In this document: positions 44,720 through 52,462 of the stretch, piece after piece
Layout: each line of letters starts with the position of its first letter
Position numbering within the stretch: the stretch's first letter is position 1
Assembly (NCBI RefSeq): GCF_032814565.1
Contig: NZ_CP136521.1
Location: 1,584,501-1,648,500 of the forward strand
From: Hwangdonia lutea
Lineage (GTDB): Bacteria > Bacteroidota > Bacteroidia > Flavobacteriales > Flavobacteriaceae
DNA length: 64,000 nucleotides
Direction of reading: 5' to 3'
Notes under the pieces: generated by a model
What the model was told of the DNA's origin: nothing
What the model saw: only the letters and a program-made list of their open reading frames with translations
The model's database searches: none
Program-made: the position numbers and the translations under genes

Positions 44720-46918
44720 ATGACAAGAAAGAAAAAAAGGAAATCCAAAAACAAAGGTATTTCCAACCTAACAAATACCATTCTAAGTATTTTAAAAAAA
44801 GATAGAAACCAATCATTCAACTACAAACAAATTGCTGCAAAACTTGGTGTAAACGATGCGAGCAGTAGGAATCAAATTATAAAAAAACTACGCGATTTAC
44901 AGGGAAAAAAAGAAATTGAAGAGGTAGAGCGTGGTAAGTATAAAGCCATTGTAAACACCGAATATCACATTGGTAAATTAGATTTGGCTATAAAAGGAAA
45001 TGGCTATATCATTTCTGAAGATTTTGATGATGATGTGTTTATTGCATCAAACAATATAAACAAAGCCTTAAACGGCGATGAAGTAGAATTTTATGTTTAC
45101 AAACGTCGTAAACGTGGTAGATTAGAAGGTGAAATAACAAACATTATTAAACGCGAAAAAAGTGAATATGTTGGTGTTATTCAAATCCAAGAGAAAAAGA
45201 ATTTTGCCTTTGTAGTAACAGATAGCAATAAAATGTACAAAGATATTTTTGTACCTATTGATAAAATAAATAAAGCTGAAAATGGCGATAAAGTATTGGT
45301 AAAACTTGAAGATTGGCCAGAAAAAGCCGATTCACCATACGGCAAGGTTATTCAGGTTTTAGGCAAACCAGGTGAGCATAATACCGAGATTCATGCCATA
45401 CTAGCAGAATACGGTTTACCATACGATTTTCCTCAGGAAGTTGAAGATTTTGCTAATAAATTAGATACTTCAATTACTAAAGAAGAAATAGCAAAACGAC
45501 GTGATATGCGTCAGGATTTAACCTTTACCATCGACCCTAAAGACGCTAAGGATTTTGATGATGCCCTATCGTTTAAAGTGTTGGAAAACGGTTTTTATGA
45601 AATAGGAATTCATATCGCCGATGTATCACATTATGTACAAGAAGGTACCATTTTGGATGATGAGGCATACGAGCGAGCCACATCGGTTTATTTAGTAGAT
45701 AGAGTGGTGCCTATGTTACCTGAAGTTTTATCGAACAATGCTTGTTCCTTACGTCCACACGAAGAAAAATACACCTTTTCCGCAGTGTTTCAAATGAATG
45801 ATGCATGCAAGATAAAACACCAGTGGTTTGGTAGAACAGTAACCTATAGCGACGCCCGTTTTGCTTACGAAGAAGCACAGGCTATTATAGAATCTAAAAC
45901 CAACCATATTCCTGCAGACGTTTCTTTATCAGGCAAAGCTTATAAAACAGACCAAAATATTGCAAATGCGATATTAAAAATGGATGAATTAGCTAAAAAA
46001 ATGCGAAGCAAACGTATGAGTTCCGGAGCTATTTCGTTCGATAAAGTAGAAGTAAAATTTGATTTGGACGAAGAAGCAAATCCAACAGGGGTGTTCTTTA
46101 AAACAAGTAAAGAAGCCAATAAAATGATTGAGGAATTCATGTTATTGGCCAACAAAAAAGTAGCCGAATTTATTGGTAAGCAATCACCAAAAAAGACTTT
46201 TGTATATCGGGTGCACGACAAACCAGACGATAGCAAACTATTTAATTTACAGAGTATTGTTTCTAAATTTGGGTATAAACTTAACTTTAAAGACCGCAAA
46301 ACAACATCGGCTTCACTTAATAATTTATTAAAGGAAGTTAATGGAAAAAAAGAACAAAATTTAGTCGATACGCTGGCCATTCGAAGCATGAGTAAAGCCG
46401 AATATACCACGAATAATATTGGACATTACGGACTGGCTTTCGATTATTACAGTCATTTTACATCGCCAATTCGAAGGTATCCCGATGTGATGTCGCATCG
46501 CTTGTTACAACACTATTTAGATGGCGGAAAATCGGCTAACGAAGCCATTTACGAAGAAAAATGCAACCATTCCAGCAACATGGAAAATCTGGCTACCAAA
46601 GCAGAACGCGATTCTATAAAATACATGCAGATTAAGTTTATGGAAGACCATAAAGACGAAGCGTTTGTAGGCGTAATTTCCGGGGTAACCGATTGGGGAA
46701 TTTATGTTGAAATCATTTCAAACAAATGTGAGGGTATGGTAAGCGTTCGAGATATGAAAGACGATCATTACGCCTTCGATCAGGACCAATACGCTATGGT
46801 TGGCAGAAACACAAAAACCATGTATCAACTTGGAGATGAAGTTGTTGTAAAAGTTAAAAACACCGATTTAGTTAAAAAACACCTCGATTTTTATCTTATC
46901 GGAAAACATGAAAATTAA
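44720..46918 (+). CDS. rnr: Ribonuclease R
   Basis: This 732-residue 3'-5' exoribonuclease of the RNB family degrades structured RNAs. Domains in order are an N-terminal basic winged-helix region (about 1-70), cold-shock OB folds (about 75-220), the RNB catalytic core (about 255-580, with TIDPKDAKDFDDALSF acidic metal site) and the HFTSPIRRYPDVMSHRLL segment. A C-terminal S1 domain (about 640-725; FVGVISGVTDWGIYVEI) completes it. The start ATG gives the lysine/arginine-rich N-terminus usual in Bacteroidota. It is a single gene, with a repeat element immediately downstream. Confidence 0.95.
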   Translation: MTRKKKRKSKNKGISNLTNTILSILKKDRNQSFNYKQIAAKLGVNDASSRNQIIKKLRDLQGKKEIEEVERGKYKAIVNTEYHIGKLDLAIKGNGYIISEDFDDDVFIASNNINKALNGDEVEFYVYKRRKRGRLEGEITNIIKREKSEYVGVIQIQEKKNFAFVVTDSNKMYKDIFVPIDKINKAENGDKVLVKLEDWPEKADSPYGKVIQVLGKPGEHNTEIHAILAEYGLPYDFPQEVEDFANKLDTSITKEEIAKRRDMRQDLTFTIDPKDAKDFDDALSFKVLENGFYEIGIHIADVSHYVQEGTILDDEAYERATSVYLVDRVVPMLPEVLSNNACSLRPHEEKYTFSAVFQMNDACKIKHQWFGRTVTYSDARFAYEEAQAIIESKTNHIPADVSLSGKAYKTDQNIANAILKMDELAKKMRSKRMSSGAISFDKVEVKFDLDEEANPTGVFFKTSKEANKMIEEFMLLANKKVAEFIGKQSPKKTFVYRVHDKPDDSKLFNLQSIVSKFGYKLNFKDRKTTSASLNNLLKEVNGKKEQNLVDTLAIRSMSKAEYTTNNIGHYGLAFDYYSHFTSPIRRYPDVMSHRLLQHYLDGGKSANEAIYEEKCNHSSNMENLATKAERDSIKYMQIKFMEDHKDEAFVGVISGVTDWGIYVEIISNKCEGMVSVRDMKDDHYAFDQDQYAMVGRNTKTMYQLGDEVVVKVKNTDLVKKHLDFYLIGKHEN

Positions 46919-46922
46919 TTGG

Positions 46923-47087
46923 GCGTTACCTTCCCGATAGCTATCGGGAGGTCGGGCTTTCCGCTGTATCTTTTCCCTTATTTCCTTCCTGCGGAGGCAG
47001 GAATCCATTTAATAAACTTTTAGCTGCCCTTTAAATTTGTTGTTATTTACTCTAAAGGCAAAAGGATGTCGCTGCAATCCCTAACGC
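46923..47087. repeat. GCGTTA-bounded repeat element, copy 1
   Basis: This 165-bp non-coding element begins GCGTTACC and ends ATCCCTAACGC, so the outer 6 bp are inverted repeats. Inside, it has a perfect hairpin TCCCGATAGCTATCGGGA, GGTCGGGCTTTCCGCTG, the inverted pair TTCCTGC/GCAGGAA and GTCGCTGCAATCC. A shorter relative lies at 51586. It starts 5 bases after the rnr stop and may end the rnr transcript. The element type is common in flavobacterial intergenic regions by my recollection. Confidence 0.65.
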
Positions 47088-47109
47088 ACCTATTTGCTAA
47101 CTTTTGTTT

Positions 47110-47826
47110 TTAAACTGAAAGTTTTTTAACACGACTATAATTTTTCTCGATGTTATTAAAAAAATCCAACACGAGAATTTCTTGTTTTTCTTTATTATAA
47201 GGCGCTTTCATTTTAACTAAAGCATTCCAAAATACGTTTAAATTGTCAAACAAATTTGGTGCTAATTTCGAGAACAACTTTAATTCTTCATTATAATTTA
47301 TACTTGGGTCAAGGGCTCCTTTCATTAAAAAAAACTTAGCTGTTATATATTTTAAAGAATCTAGACTTGGATGCAAACAAATATCCATTTTAAGTTCTAT
47401 TTCATTTATTGAACATTTTCTTTCATTGTAATCTCCAACAAAATATTTTTCTTCAAATCCAAACTTTAAGTATTCATGGAACATCTTTTGGTGTTCAATT
47501 ATATTTCCAATTAAGTTTCTAAATTCACGCTCTTCCCATAACTGATTAACAAAAGGAAAGTCTGAAAATAAGTTGTCGATTAATTTTGATACGATAAAAC
47601 CTTGATGATTAATTTTAACATGTAAAAGTTCGTGTGCAAAATATTCGGGTCTGGGATTGTATTGATCATACCAAATAGCCGCGAAACTCTTTCTGTGTTT
47701 TCTTTCAAGAATGTTTACAGAGTAATTGTAATCACTTATAATATTTATTTTGTATTTAGATTTTAGGAGTTTCCATAAATCTTCTGTTTGTTTATTTATA
47801 AGTAGTTCTAAATTTGTTTTCATCAA
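47110..47826 (-). CDS. Hypothetical protein with HExxH motif
   Basis: This 238-residue protein is of unknown family. It has no signal peptide. The segment YFAHELLHVKINHQ carries HELLH (H65, E66, H69), a zinc-metallopeptidase-type motif, preceded by a strand-like AAIWYDQYNPRPEYF. A downstream glutamate-rich helix (LWEEREFRNLIGNIIEHQKMFHEY) could supply the third ligand, as in gluzincins. Peptidase activity is inferred from the motif only; the rest is helical and charged. It lies between a GCGTTA repeat and the GH26 gene, perhaps an accessory insertion. Confidence 0.65.
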   Translation of the reverse strand: MMKTNLELLINKQTEDLWKLLKSKYKINIISDYNYSVNILERKHRKSFAAIWYDQYNPRPEYFAHELLHVKINHQGFIVSKLIDNLFSDFPFVNQLWEEREFRNLIGNIIEHQKMFHEYLKFGFEEKYFVGDYNERKCSINEIELKMDICLHPSLDSLKYITAKFFLMKGALDPSINYNEELKLFSKLAPNLFDNLNVFWNALVKMKAPYNKEKQEILVLDFFNNIEKNYSRVKKLSV

Positions 47827-47886
47827 AGGTTACTTATTGCGAAGATATAGTTCTGTTTTAATAATTAAATAATAGCTTACAGATGA

Positions 47887-49161
47887 TTAATAGGAAATTT
47901 TTGTGTATAGTGAATTACCATTTATTTTAGCAACAATTATTATTGGTTTTTGGTACAGCAGATTGGTAAGGATATTATATTGAACATTAGGATAGTTATT
48001 TCTATAAATAACTCTTCCTAAAAAATCATGGATATAAACTTCATCCATCACTTTATTATCTTTATTGGTAATTTGTAATACTCCTTTTACTTTATTAATT
48101 ACCAACTCGTTTTTTTTTAATTCACCATCATTTTGTGTATCAGTCGGTATAACCCAATTGGAATAATTTATAGTATTTAAAATATTGTCACTTGCAGTTA
48201 TCCAGGGTGATTTACTTATTTCCAACTCCCATTTTTCCTTAATAAAAGGAACTTCTTGAACCCTTGAATCTCCCCATCCATCACCTGACCACATAAACTG
48301 ACTATCCCAATCTACGTTTATATAAGCTAGTGCTTTAATTCTATTTGTTGTATAAATTTCATTAAAAAGAGGCTCAAACCAGTTGGTCCAATATATTTCA
48401 GGATTTCCGTTTTGTAAATCAACCTTTGGTGTCGCTTCGGCAATCATTATTGGCTTATCGCGTTCCTCTCCAAAATCACGAATGGATTGCCCCATGTTTT
48501 CTCCATCAAAATGAGAGTATCCCATCCAATTAACATATTCATCACCTGGATACCAATCCATAATATTAGTAAAGTTTAATCCAGAAGATTGCCATACATA
48601 AGCCACGTTACTTACATTTTCAGCATCAAAAATATGAACAATATGTTTCCATGCATTTTTAAATTGAGTAGGGTTGTAACCGTTCCACGAGCCATCAAAC
48701 TCATATCCTATTCTTAAAAAAATAGGACGATCTTTCTCTTTTACCCAGTTTGCAAGCGTTTTAATATCATCGTCAACCACCCCATTATTTATATCTTCTA
48801 AAACCCCAACAAGGTATAAACCAATAACCATAAACGAATTATTAAACGTAGCATCATTAAAATAAGCTTCCGCATGAACATCACCCGAACCCCAATTATC
48901 TAGATGGTTTAAACCAGCTAAATTTGGCAAACTAGTATATGAAGTTACGCCAGCAGGTACGTGGCTAGAAAAGCTATCAACATAGCCATTAGTATGTGTA
49001 TCTAAACCACCAACAGCCCCAAGATCTTGACCAATAATAAGTAATTTTTTTCCATCTAGTGGTACAAATTTGGGCGCACCAAAATTTGCACTTACTTGTG
49101 CATGTAAATGAACCATTATTGTAGTACTAATACATAAGAAAAGAATTTTAGAGAGACCCAT
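47887..49161 (-). CDS. GH26-type glycoside hydrolase with T9SS sorting tail
   Basis: This 424-residue secreted enzyme has a signal peptide (about 1-21, ending HAQ). A GH26-like barrel (about 35-320) follows, with acid/base E154 in LRIGYEFDGSWNG and candidate nucleophile E242 in IMIAEATP, plus WYPGDEYVNWMGYS. The C-terminal about 75 residues (VYIHDFLGRVIYRNNYP...) resemble a type A T9SS sorting domain, so the enzyme is exported and surface-bound or released. GH26 members mostly cut beta-mannan, some beta-1,3-xylan or mixed-linkage glucan; the substrate is not resolved. No SusC/SusD genes flank it. Confidence 0.85.
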   Translation of the reverse strand: MGLSKILFLCISTTIMVHLHAQVSANFGAPKFVPLDGKKLLIIGQDLGAVGGLDTHTNGYVDSFSSHVPAGVTSYTSLPNLAGLNHLDNWGSGDVHAEAYFNDATFNNSFMVIGLYLVGVLEDINNGVVDDDIKTLANWVKEKDRPIFLRIGYEFDGSWNGYNPTQFKNAWKHIVHIFDAENVSNVAYVWQSSGLNFTNIMDWYPGDEYVNWMGYSHFDGENMGQSIRDFGEERDKPIMIAEATPKVDLQNGNPEIYWTNWFEPLFNEIYTTNRIKALAYINVDWDSQFMWSGDGWGDSRVQEVPFIKEKWELEISKSPWITASDNILNTINYSNWVIPTDTQNDGELKKNELVINKVKGVLQITNKDNKVMDEVYIHDFLGRVIYRNNYPNVQYNILTNLLYQKPIIIVAKINGNSLYTKISY

Positions 49162-49374
49162 TAGTATTTATTTCACACGCATCATATTCATCAGTATAAG
49201 ATATATAATTTATATTTGATACCAGACAATTTAGACCTATTTTTAAGTAAAGTTAATAATTTTTAATCAGATGGTTTAAAATAGATAGAAGGCAAGACTT
49301 CCAAAAATATATAATTAAATAAAAAGCCTATTGTATATTACATATGTAATAAACAGAAATTAATTAAATGAAAA

Positions 49375-49593
49375 ATGAGTGAATTTAAAAAATATAGACG
49401 TAAGAATATAAGTGAAATGAGACCTTATATTGAAGGTGAAAAATTAGACAGCAAAGTGTCTATTAGTGAAGCAGATTTAAAAGCAGGAAGTCCAAAAATT
49501 GGTGATATGATTGCTAGAAACCCAAACAACCACGACGATAAATGGCTTGTAGCTAAAGCATATTTCGATGATAATTTTGAACTAATTTTATAA
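49375..49593 (+). CDS. Small conserved hypothetical protein
   Basis: This 72-residue soluble protein begins MSEFKKYRRKNISEMRPY and contains VSISEADLKAGSPKIGDMIARNPNNHDDKW (adjoining parts) and a C-terminal VAKAYFDDNFEL. I recall similar short proteins widely in bacteria, but no function is known to me. There are no membrane segments or cysteines. It is preceded by a 213-base leader after the divergent GH26 gene and followed by the YbjQ-like gene after 79 bases. Confidence 0.75.
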   Translation: MSEFKKYRRKNISEMRPYIEGEKLDSKVSISEADLKAGSPKIGDMIARNPNNHDDKWLVAKAYFDDNFELIL

Positions 49594-49672
49594 GCGATTT
49601 GATTTGTTAAAAATACCCGTGATAAATTAGATAATTGCTTTATAACAGAACTATTTTATAAAAATACAAACC

Positions 49673-49972
49673 ATGATACTAACAACAACAAACACCATTG
49701 AAGGGTATACTGTTCAAGATTATTTAGGCATTGTAACAGGAATTAGTGTAAATATGCCAAAAGCAACGTTTACATTTAAAATGGAAAAATACTATCAATC
49801 GTACGAAGTGAAAATTAATGAGGTTAAAGAAGAAGCTTTTCAAAAGCTTAGAGATAATGCCATTAAACTAAAAGCCAACGCAGTAGTAGGTATTAGGGTG
49901 GATGTTGAAACTTCGCCAACATCGGGCCTCATATTTGTTTCCATTACAGGAACCGCGGTTAAAGTTGGGTGA
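49673..49972 (+). CDS. YbjQ/UPF0145 family protein
   Basis: This 99-residue protein belongs to the YbjQ family (UPF0145, once called heavy-metal-binding domain): MILTTTNTIEGYTVQDYLGIVTGISV at the N-terminus (adjoining parts), then DNAIKLKANAVVGIRVDVE and a final FVSITGTAVKV. Family members form pentameric rings; the biological role is unknown. It is co-directional with the small gene upstream and the DUF2807 gene downstream. Confidence 0.88.
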   Translation: MILTTTNTIEGYTVQDYLGIVTGISVNMPKATFTFKMEKYYQSYEVKINEVKEEAFQKLRDNAIKLKANAVVGIRVDVETSPTSGLIFVSITGTAVKVG

Positions 49973-50058
49973 AATCTATAAAGTTTTCATAAATAAAATA
50001 CCAACGGAATAATTATTGATAATTTTACGTTTAATAAAAAACAATTAATTTAAAAAAA

Positions 50059-50733
50059 ATGAAACGTATAGTAACAATTTTCGCTATTTGTATTTCAACA
50101 CTTTCAATAGCTCAAAAACCCATAGAAAAATCAATTGGTGAATTCTCAGAACTTAAGGTTTACGATTTAATAGAGGTAGAGCTCATAAAATCTAACGAAA
50201 ACAGAGTTGTTATTTCAGGCAAAAATAAAAGTAGCGTATTGGTGAACAACAAAAATGGAAAACTAAAGATTAAAATGAATTTAGAAGAAATTTTTGATGG
50301 CAATAACACTACGGTAAAACTATACTATACCAATATTGAAATTATAGATGTTAACGAAAAAGCCGTGGTTCACTCTAAAGACAAAATAAAACAATTCGAA
50401 ATAAATTTAAGAGCTCAAGAAGGTGCAAAAATTGACGTTAAGTTAAATGTTAATTACGCTTACATTAAATCGGTTACCGGTGGCGTAATTACCACAGATG
50501 GAAAATCGAAAAACCAAAAGATATCGTTATTAACCGGTGGTGTTTATAAAGGTGAAACATTAAAAACCGAAAAGACCGAAGTTAGCATAAGAGCAGCTGG
50601 TAAGGCTTATATAAATGCCTCAAAATTAGCAGAGATCAAAATACGGGCCGGAGGCGATGTCTTTATTTATGGCGACCCGGAATTTGTAAACGAAAGTCGG
50701 GTATTTGGCGGTCGTGTAAAACGAATGAATTAA
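50059..50733 (+). CDS. Head-GIN (DUF2807) domain secreted protein
   Basis: This 224-residue protein has a signal peptide (about 1-19, TLSIAQ) followed by a beta-helical DUF2807 domain: EFSELKVYDLIEVELIKSNENRVVISG (adjoining parts) and repeated short beta-strands with alternating hydrophobic residues to the end. Such proteins are abundant in Bacteroidota envelopes; a structural or adhesion role is guessed but not established. A hairpin terminator follows 21 bases after the stop. Confidence 0.88.
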   Translation: MKRIVTIFAICISTLSIAQKPIEKSIGEFSELKVYDLIEVELIKSNENRVVISGKNKSSVLVNNKNGKLKIKMNLEEIFDGNNTTVKLYYTNIEIIDVNEKAVVHSKDKIKQFEINLRAQEGAKIDVKLNVNYAYIKSVTGGVITTDGKSKNQKISLLTGGVYKGETLKTEKTEVSIRAAGKAYINASKLAEIKIRAGGDVFIYGDPEFVNESRVFGGRVKRMN

Positions 50734-50754
50734 AATACAATAATTTTTATGTTT

Positions 50755-50780
50755 AAAACCCACTGTTTACAGTGGGTTTT
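50755..50780 (+). terminator. Terminator after the DUF2807 gene
   Basis: The 11-bp stem AAAACCCACTG / CAGTGGGTTTT has a TTTA loop and is followed by CTTTT. It is a clear Rho-independent form. Confidence 0.9.
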
Positions 50781-50853
50781 CTTTTAAATTGTATGTAAAG
50801 CTATTAAATAATCATAAATTATTTCTTTACTTTGTGTAAAGCGACTCTCAATT

Positions 50854-51549
50854 ATGTTTGATGATATTTTAGCAGCAATTCCATTTGGTATTATACTTGC
50901 CTTTACCATAGGACCTGTTTTTTTTGTACTCTTGGAAACCAGTGCGACAAAGGGTTTTAAAAGTGCGTTAATTTTTGATTGCGGCGTAATGTTTGCCGAT
51001 GTTTTGTTTATAATCGTTGCTTTTTTTAGTACCAATAGATTATTGGAAAAAGTAAAAGACGACCCAGGGTTTTTAATTTTTGGTGGCGTTTTGCTGGTTA
51101 CTTATGGTATTATTTCATTTGTAAAAACCTCAAAATCTTTTCGGGAAATTGTTCGGGAATACCATAAAATTCAAATAAAAAAAGGCTACGGTAAATTGTT
51201 TCTTAAAGGTTTTTTACTCAACTTTATCAATATTGGCGTCCTTTTGGGTTGGATCGCTTTTATTGTTTTGGCAAACTCTTTAACAGAGACTACCACTGGA
51301 GTTATCACTTTTTTATCAACCATATTAATTGTTTATTTTTTAGTGGATTTGGTTAAAATAGCCATTGCAAAAAAATTAAAAAACCGATTAACACCTCGGC
51401 TCATTTTTAAATCTAAAAAAATAATAGCTTTGGTTATTCTTGGGTTCGGAATTTTACTTTTAGTACAGGGATTTTTTCCAAATGAAAAGGAAATGATAAA
51501 AGAACGATTAGAACAAATAAACCCTATAAAAGACAGACTTTCAGAATAA
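50854..51549 (+). CDS. LysE/RhtB-family exporter
   Basis: This 231-residue inner-membrane exporter of the LysE family shows the typical FGIILAFTIGPVFFVLLETSATKGFKSALIFDCG (adjoining parts) in the first TM region, then five to six TM helices including FLLNFINIGVLLGWIAFIVLA. The family exports amino acids or related small molecules; the substrate here is unknown. The ATG at 50854 gives the short hydrophobic N-terminus usual for the family. It is followed by a GCGTTA-bounded repeat. Confidence 0.9.
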   Translation: MFDDILAAIPFGIILAFTIGPVFFVLLETSATKGFKSALIFDCGVMFADVLFIIVAFFSTNRLLEKVKDDPGFLIFGGVLLVTYGIISFVKTSKSFREIVREYHKIQIKKGYGKLFLKGFLLNFINIGVLLGWIAFIVLANSLTETTTGVITFLSTILIVYFLVDLVKIAIAKKLKNRLTPRLIFKSKKIIALVILGFGILLLVQGFFPNEKEMIKERLEQINPIKDRLSE

Positions 51550-51585
51550 GTTAAAATCTTATATTAGTACGGTATTAATTTTTTG

Positions 51586-51678
51586 GCGTTACCCAAGGGT
51601 CGGGCTATTCGCTGCAAGTCCTCGCTCTCCCGATAACTATCGGGATCGCTGTGGGCTTTCCACTACTATCCCTAACGC
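51586..51678. repeat. GCGTTA-bounded repeat element, copy 2
   Basis: This 93-bp element begins GCGTTACCC and ends ATCCCTAACGC, with GGGTCGGGCTATTCGCTGCA and the hairpin TCCCGATAACTATCGGGA inside. It shares the ends, the GGTCGGGCT box and the CCCGATA-ctATCGGG hairpin with copy 1 at 46923, in a different internal order. It lies 36 bases after the LysE-family gene. Confidence 0.65.
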
Positions 51679-51766
51679 AATTAACAACGTAAATCAACAG
51701 TTTACATTATATTTATAAAATCGAGAATTTAAATAAAAAAATCTAAGTTTCCCTGAAGGTTCTTTT

Positions 51767-51810
51767 AGGCGTCGAGCCAATTCAAATATATTTATTAGAA
51801 GGTTTTGCGC
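51767..51810 (-). pseudogene. Degenerate partial copy of tRNA-Cys
   Basis: AGGCGTCGAG (10 of 10) and TAGAAGGTTTTGC (13 of 13) match the 3' half and anticodon region of the intact tRNA-Cys 114 bases away. The T-arm between them is mutated (ATTCAAATATATTT) and the 5' half is lost. The upstream flank (CTGAAGGTTCTTTT) also mirrors the terminator arm beside the real gene. It reads as a decayed tandem duplicate, not a functional tRNA. Confidence 0.7.
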
Positions 51811-51850
51811 TACTTTAATTTAATTTTTTCTAAAAATTTACCATAAAAAA

Positions 51851-51875
51851 AACCTTCAAGGAAAACTTGAAGGTT
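51851..51875 (-). terminator. Terminator after tRNA-Cys
   Basis: A perfect 10-bp stem AACCTTCAAG / CTTGAAGGTT with a GAAAA loop is flanked by A and T runs. It sits just beyond the tRNA-Cys 3' end on the minus strand. Confidence 0.85.
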
Positions 51876-51880
51876 TTTTG

Positions 51881-51951
51881 AGGCGTCGAGCGGATTCGAA
51901 CCGCTGTAGAAGGTTTTGCAGACCTCTGCCTAGCCACTCGGCCACGACGCC
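51881..51951 (-). tRNA. tRNA-Cys (GCA)
   Basis: The 71-nt cloverleaf on the minus strand has acceptor GGCGTCG/CGACGCC, anticodon loop with GCA between AGGTC-type and ACCT-type stems, T arm AGCGG-TTCGAAT-CCGCT and discriminator U73, the main CysRS identity base. CCA is not encoded. A terminator follows directly, and a broken partial copy lies further downstream. Confidence 0.95.
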
Positions 51952-52000
51952 TTAAGCGACTGCAAATGTATAAAAAATAATTACTTTTCCTTACAAAATA

Positions 52001-52363
52001 TCACTTTTTACGCTTATCTGTCATTTTTATCGTTACACGTGCCACATCGCCACCAATTGGCGGGTTTAATTTGCTTACCCAAACGGTGGCTTTTTCAACT
52101 AATTTATCTGCTTCAAAAATTCTATTTAAAATACGTTTTGCAACGGTTTCCAGTAAATGAGACGGCTTATCCATCTCTTCTTTTATTATTCTGTTTAAAA
52201 GCACATAATCAACCGTATCTGTTAATTTATCCGTTTTTGCAGATTCCTGTAAATTGGCTTTAACCTGTAAATCCACACGGTAATCGCTTCCTATTTTGGT
52301 TTCTTCCTTTAAGCAACCATGGTAGGCAAACACACGAATATTTTCAACTTTTATAATTCCCAT
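52001..52363 (-). CDS. folB: Dihydroneopterin aldolase
   Basis: FolB cleaves dihydroneopterin to 6-hydroxymethyl-dihydropterin in folate synthesis. The 120-residue protein has IRVFAYHGCLKEETKIGSDYRVDLQV (adjoining parts, with the family YHGC/E region), DTVDYVLLNRII, HLLETVAKRI and the C-terminal VWVSKLNPPIGGDVARVTI with the conserved K/P segment. Length is typical. It is divergent from glnS, with a 99-base shared promoter region. Confidence 0.94.
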   Translation of the reverse strand: MGIIKVENIRVFAYHGCLKEETKIGSDYRVDLQVKANLQESAKTDKLTDTVDYVLLNRIIKEEMDKPSHLLETVAKRILNRIFEADKLVEKATVWVSKLNPPIGGDVARVTIKMTDKRKK

Positions 52364-52393
52364 AAGGTCTCATTTTAAGTCGTCAAAATTACC

Positions 52394-52401
52394 TAATTTT
52401 G
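52394..52401 (+). promoter_or_regulatory. Candidate -7 box for glnS
   Basis: TAATTTTG fully matches TAnnTTTG, 61 bases before the glnS ATG. No TTTG lies 19 bases upstream. Confidence 0.35.
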
Positions 52402-52462
52402 CACAATAATTAGTTTAATATCATTAGTTTTTAAAAGCTATTGCATAGCCTTGTAAATTTTT

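Noticed and set aside
45940-46410. 156-residue minus-strand ORF inside rnr
   Set aside because: It is antisense to the conserved RNB catalytic domain; its Leu/Ser-rich composition is expected for the reverse strand of such sequence.
47110-52000. Accessory island or defence system between rnr and folB
   Set aside because: No integrase, transposase, nuclease or toxin-antitoxin pair is visible; the genes are mostly widespread conserved families. Only the repeats and the tRNA-Cys relic hint at past mobility.
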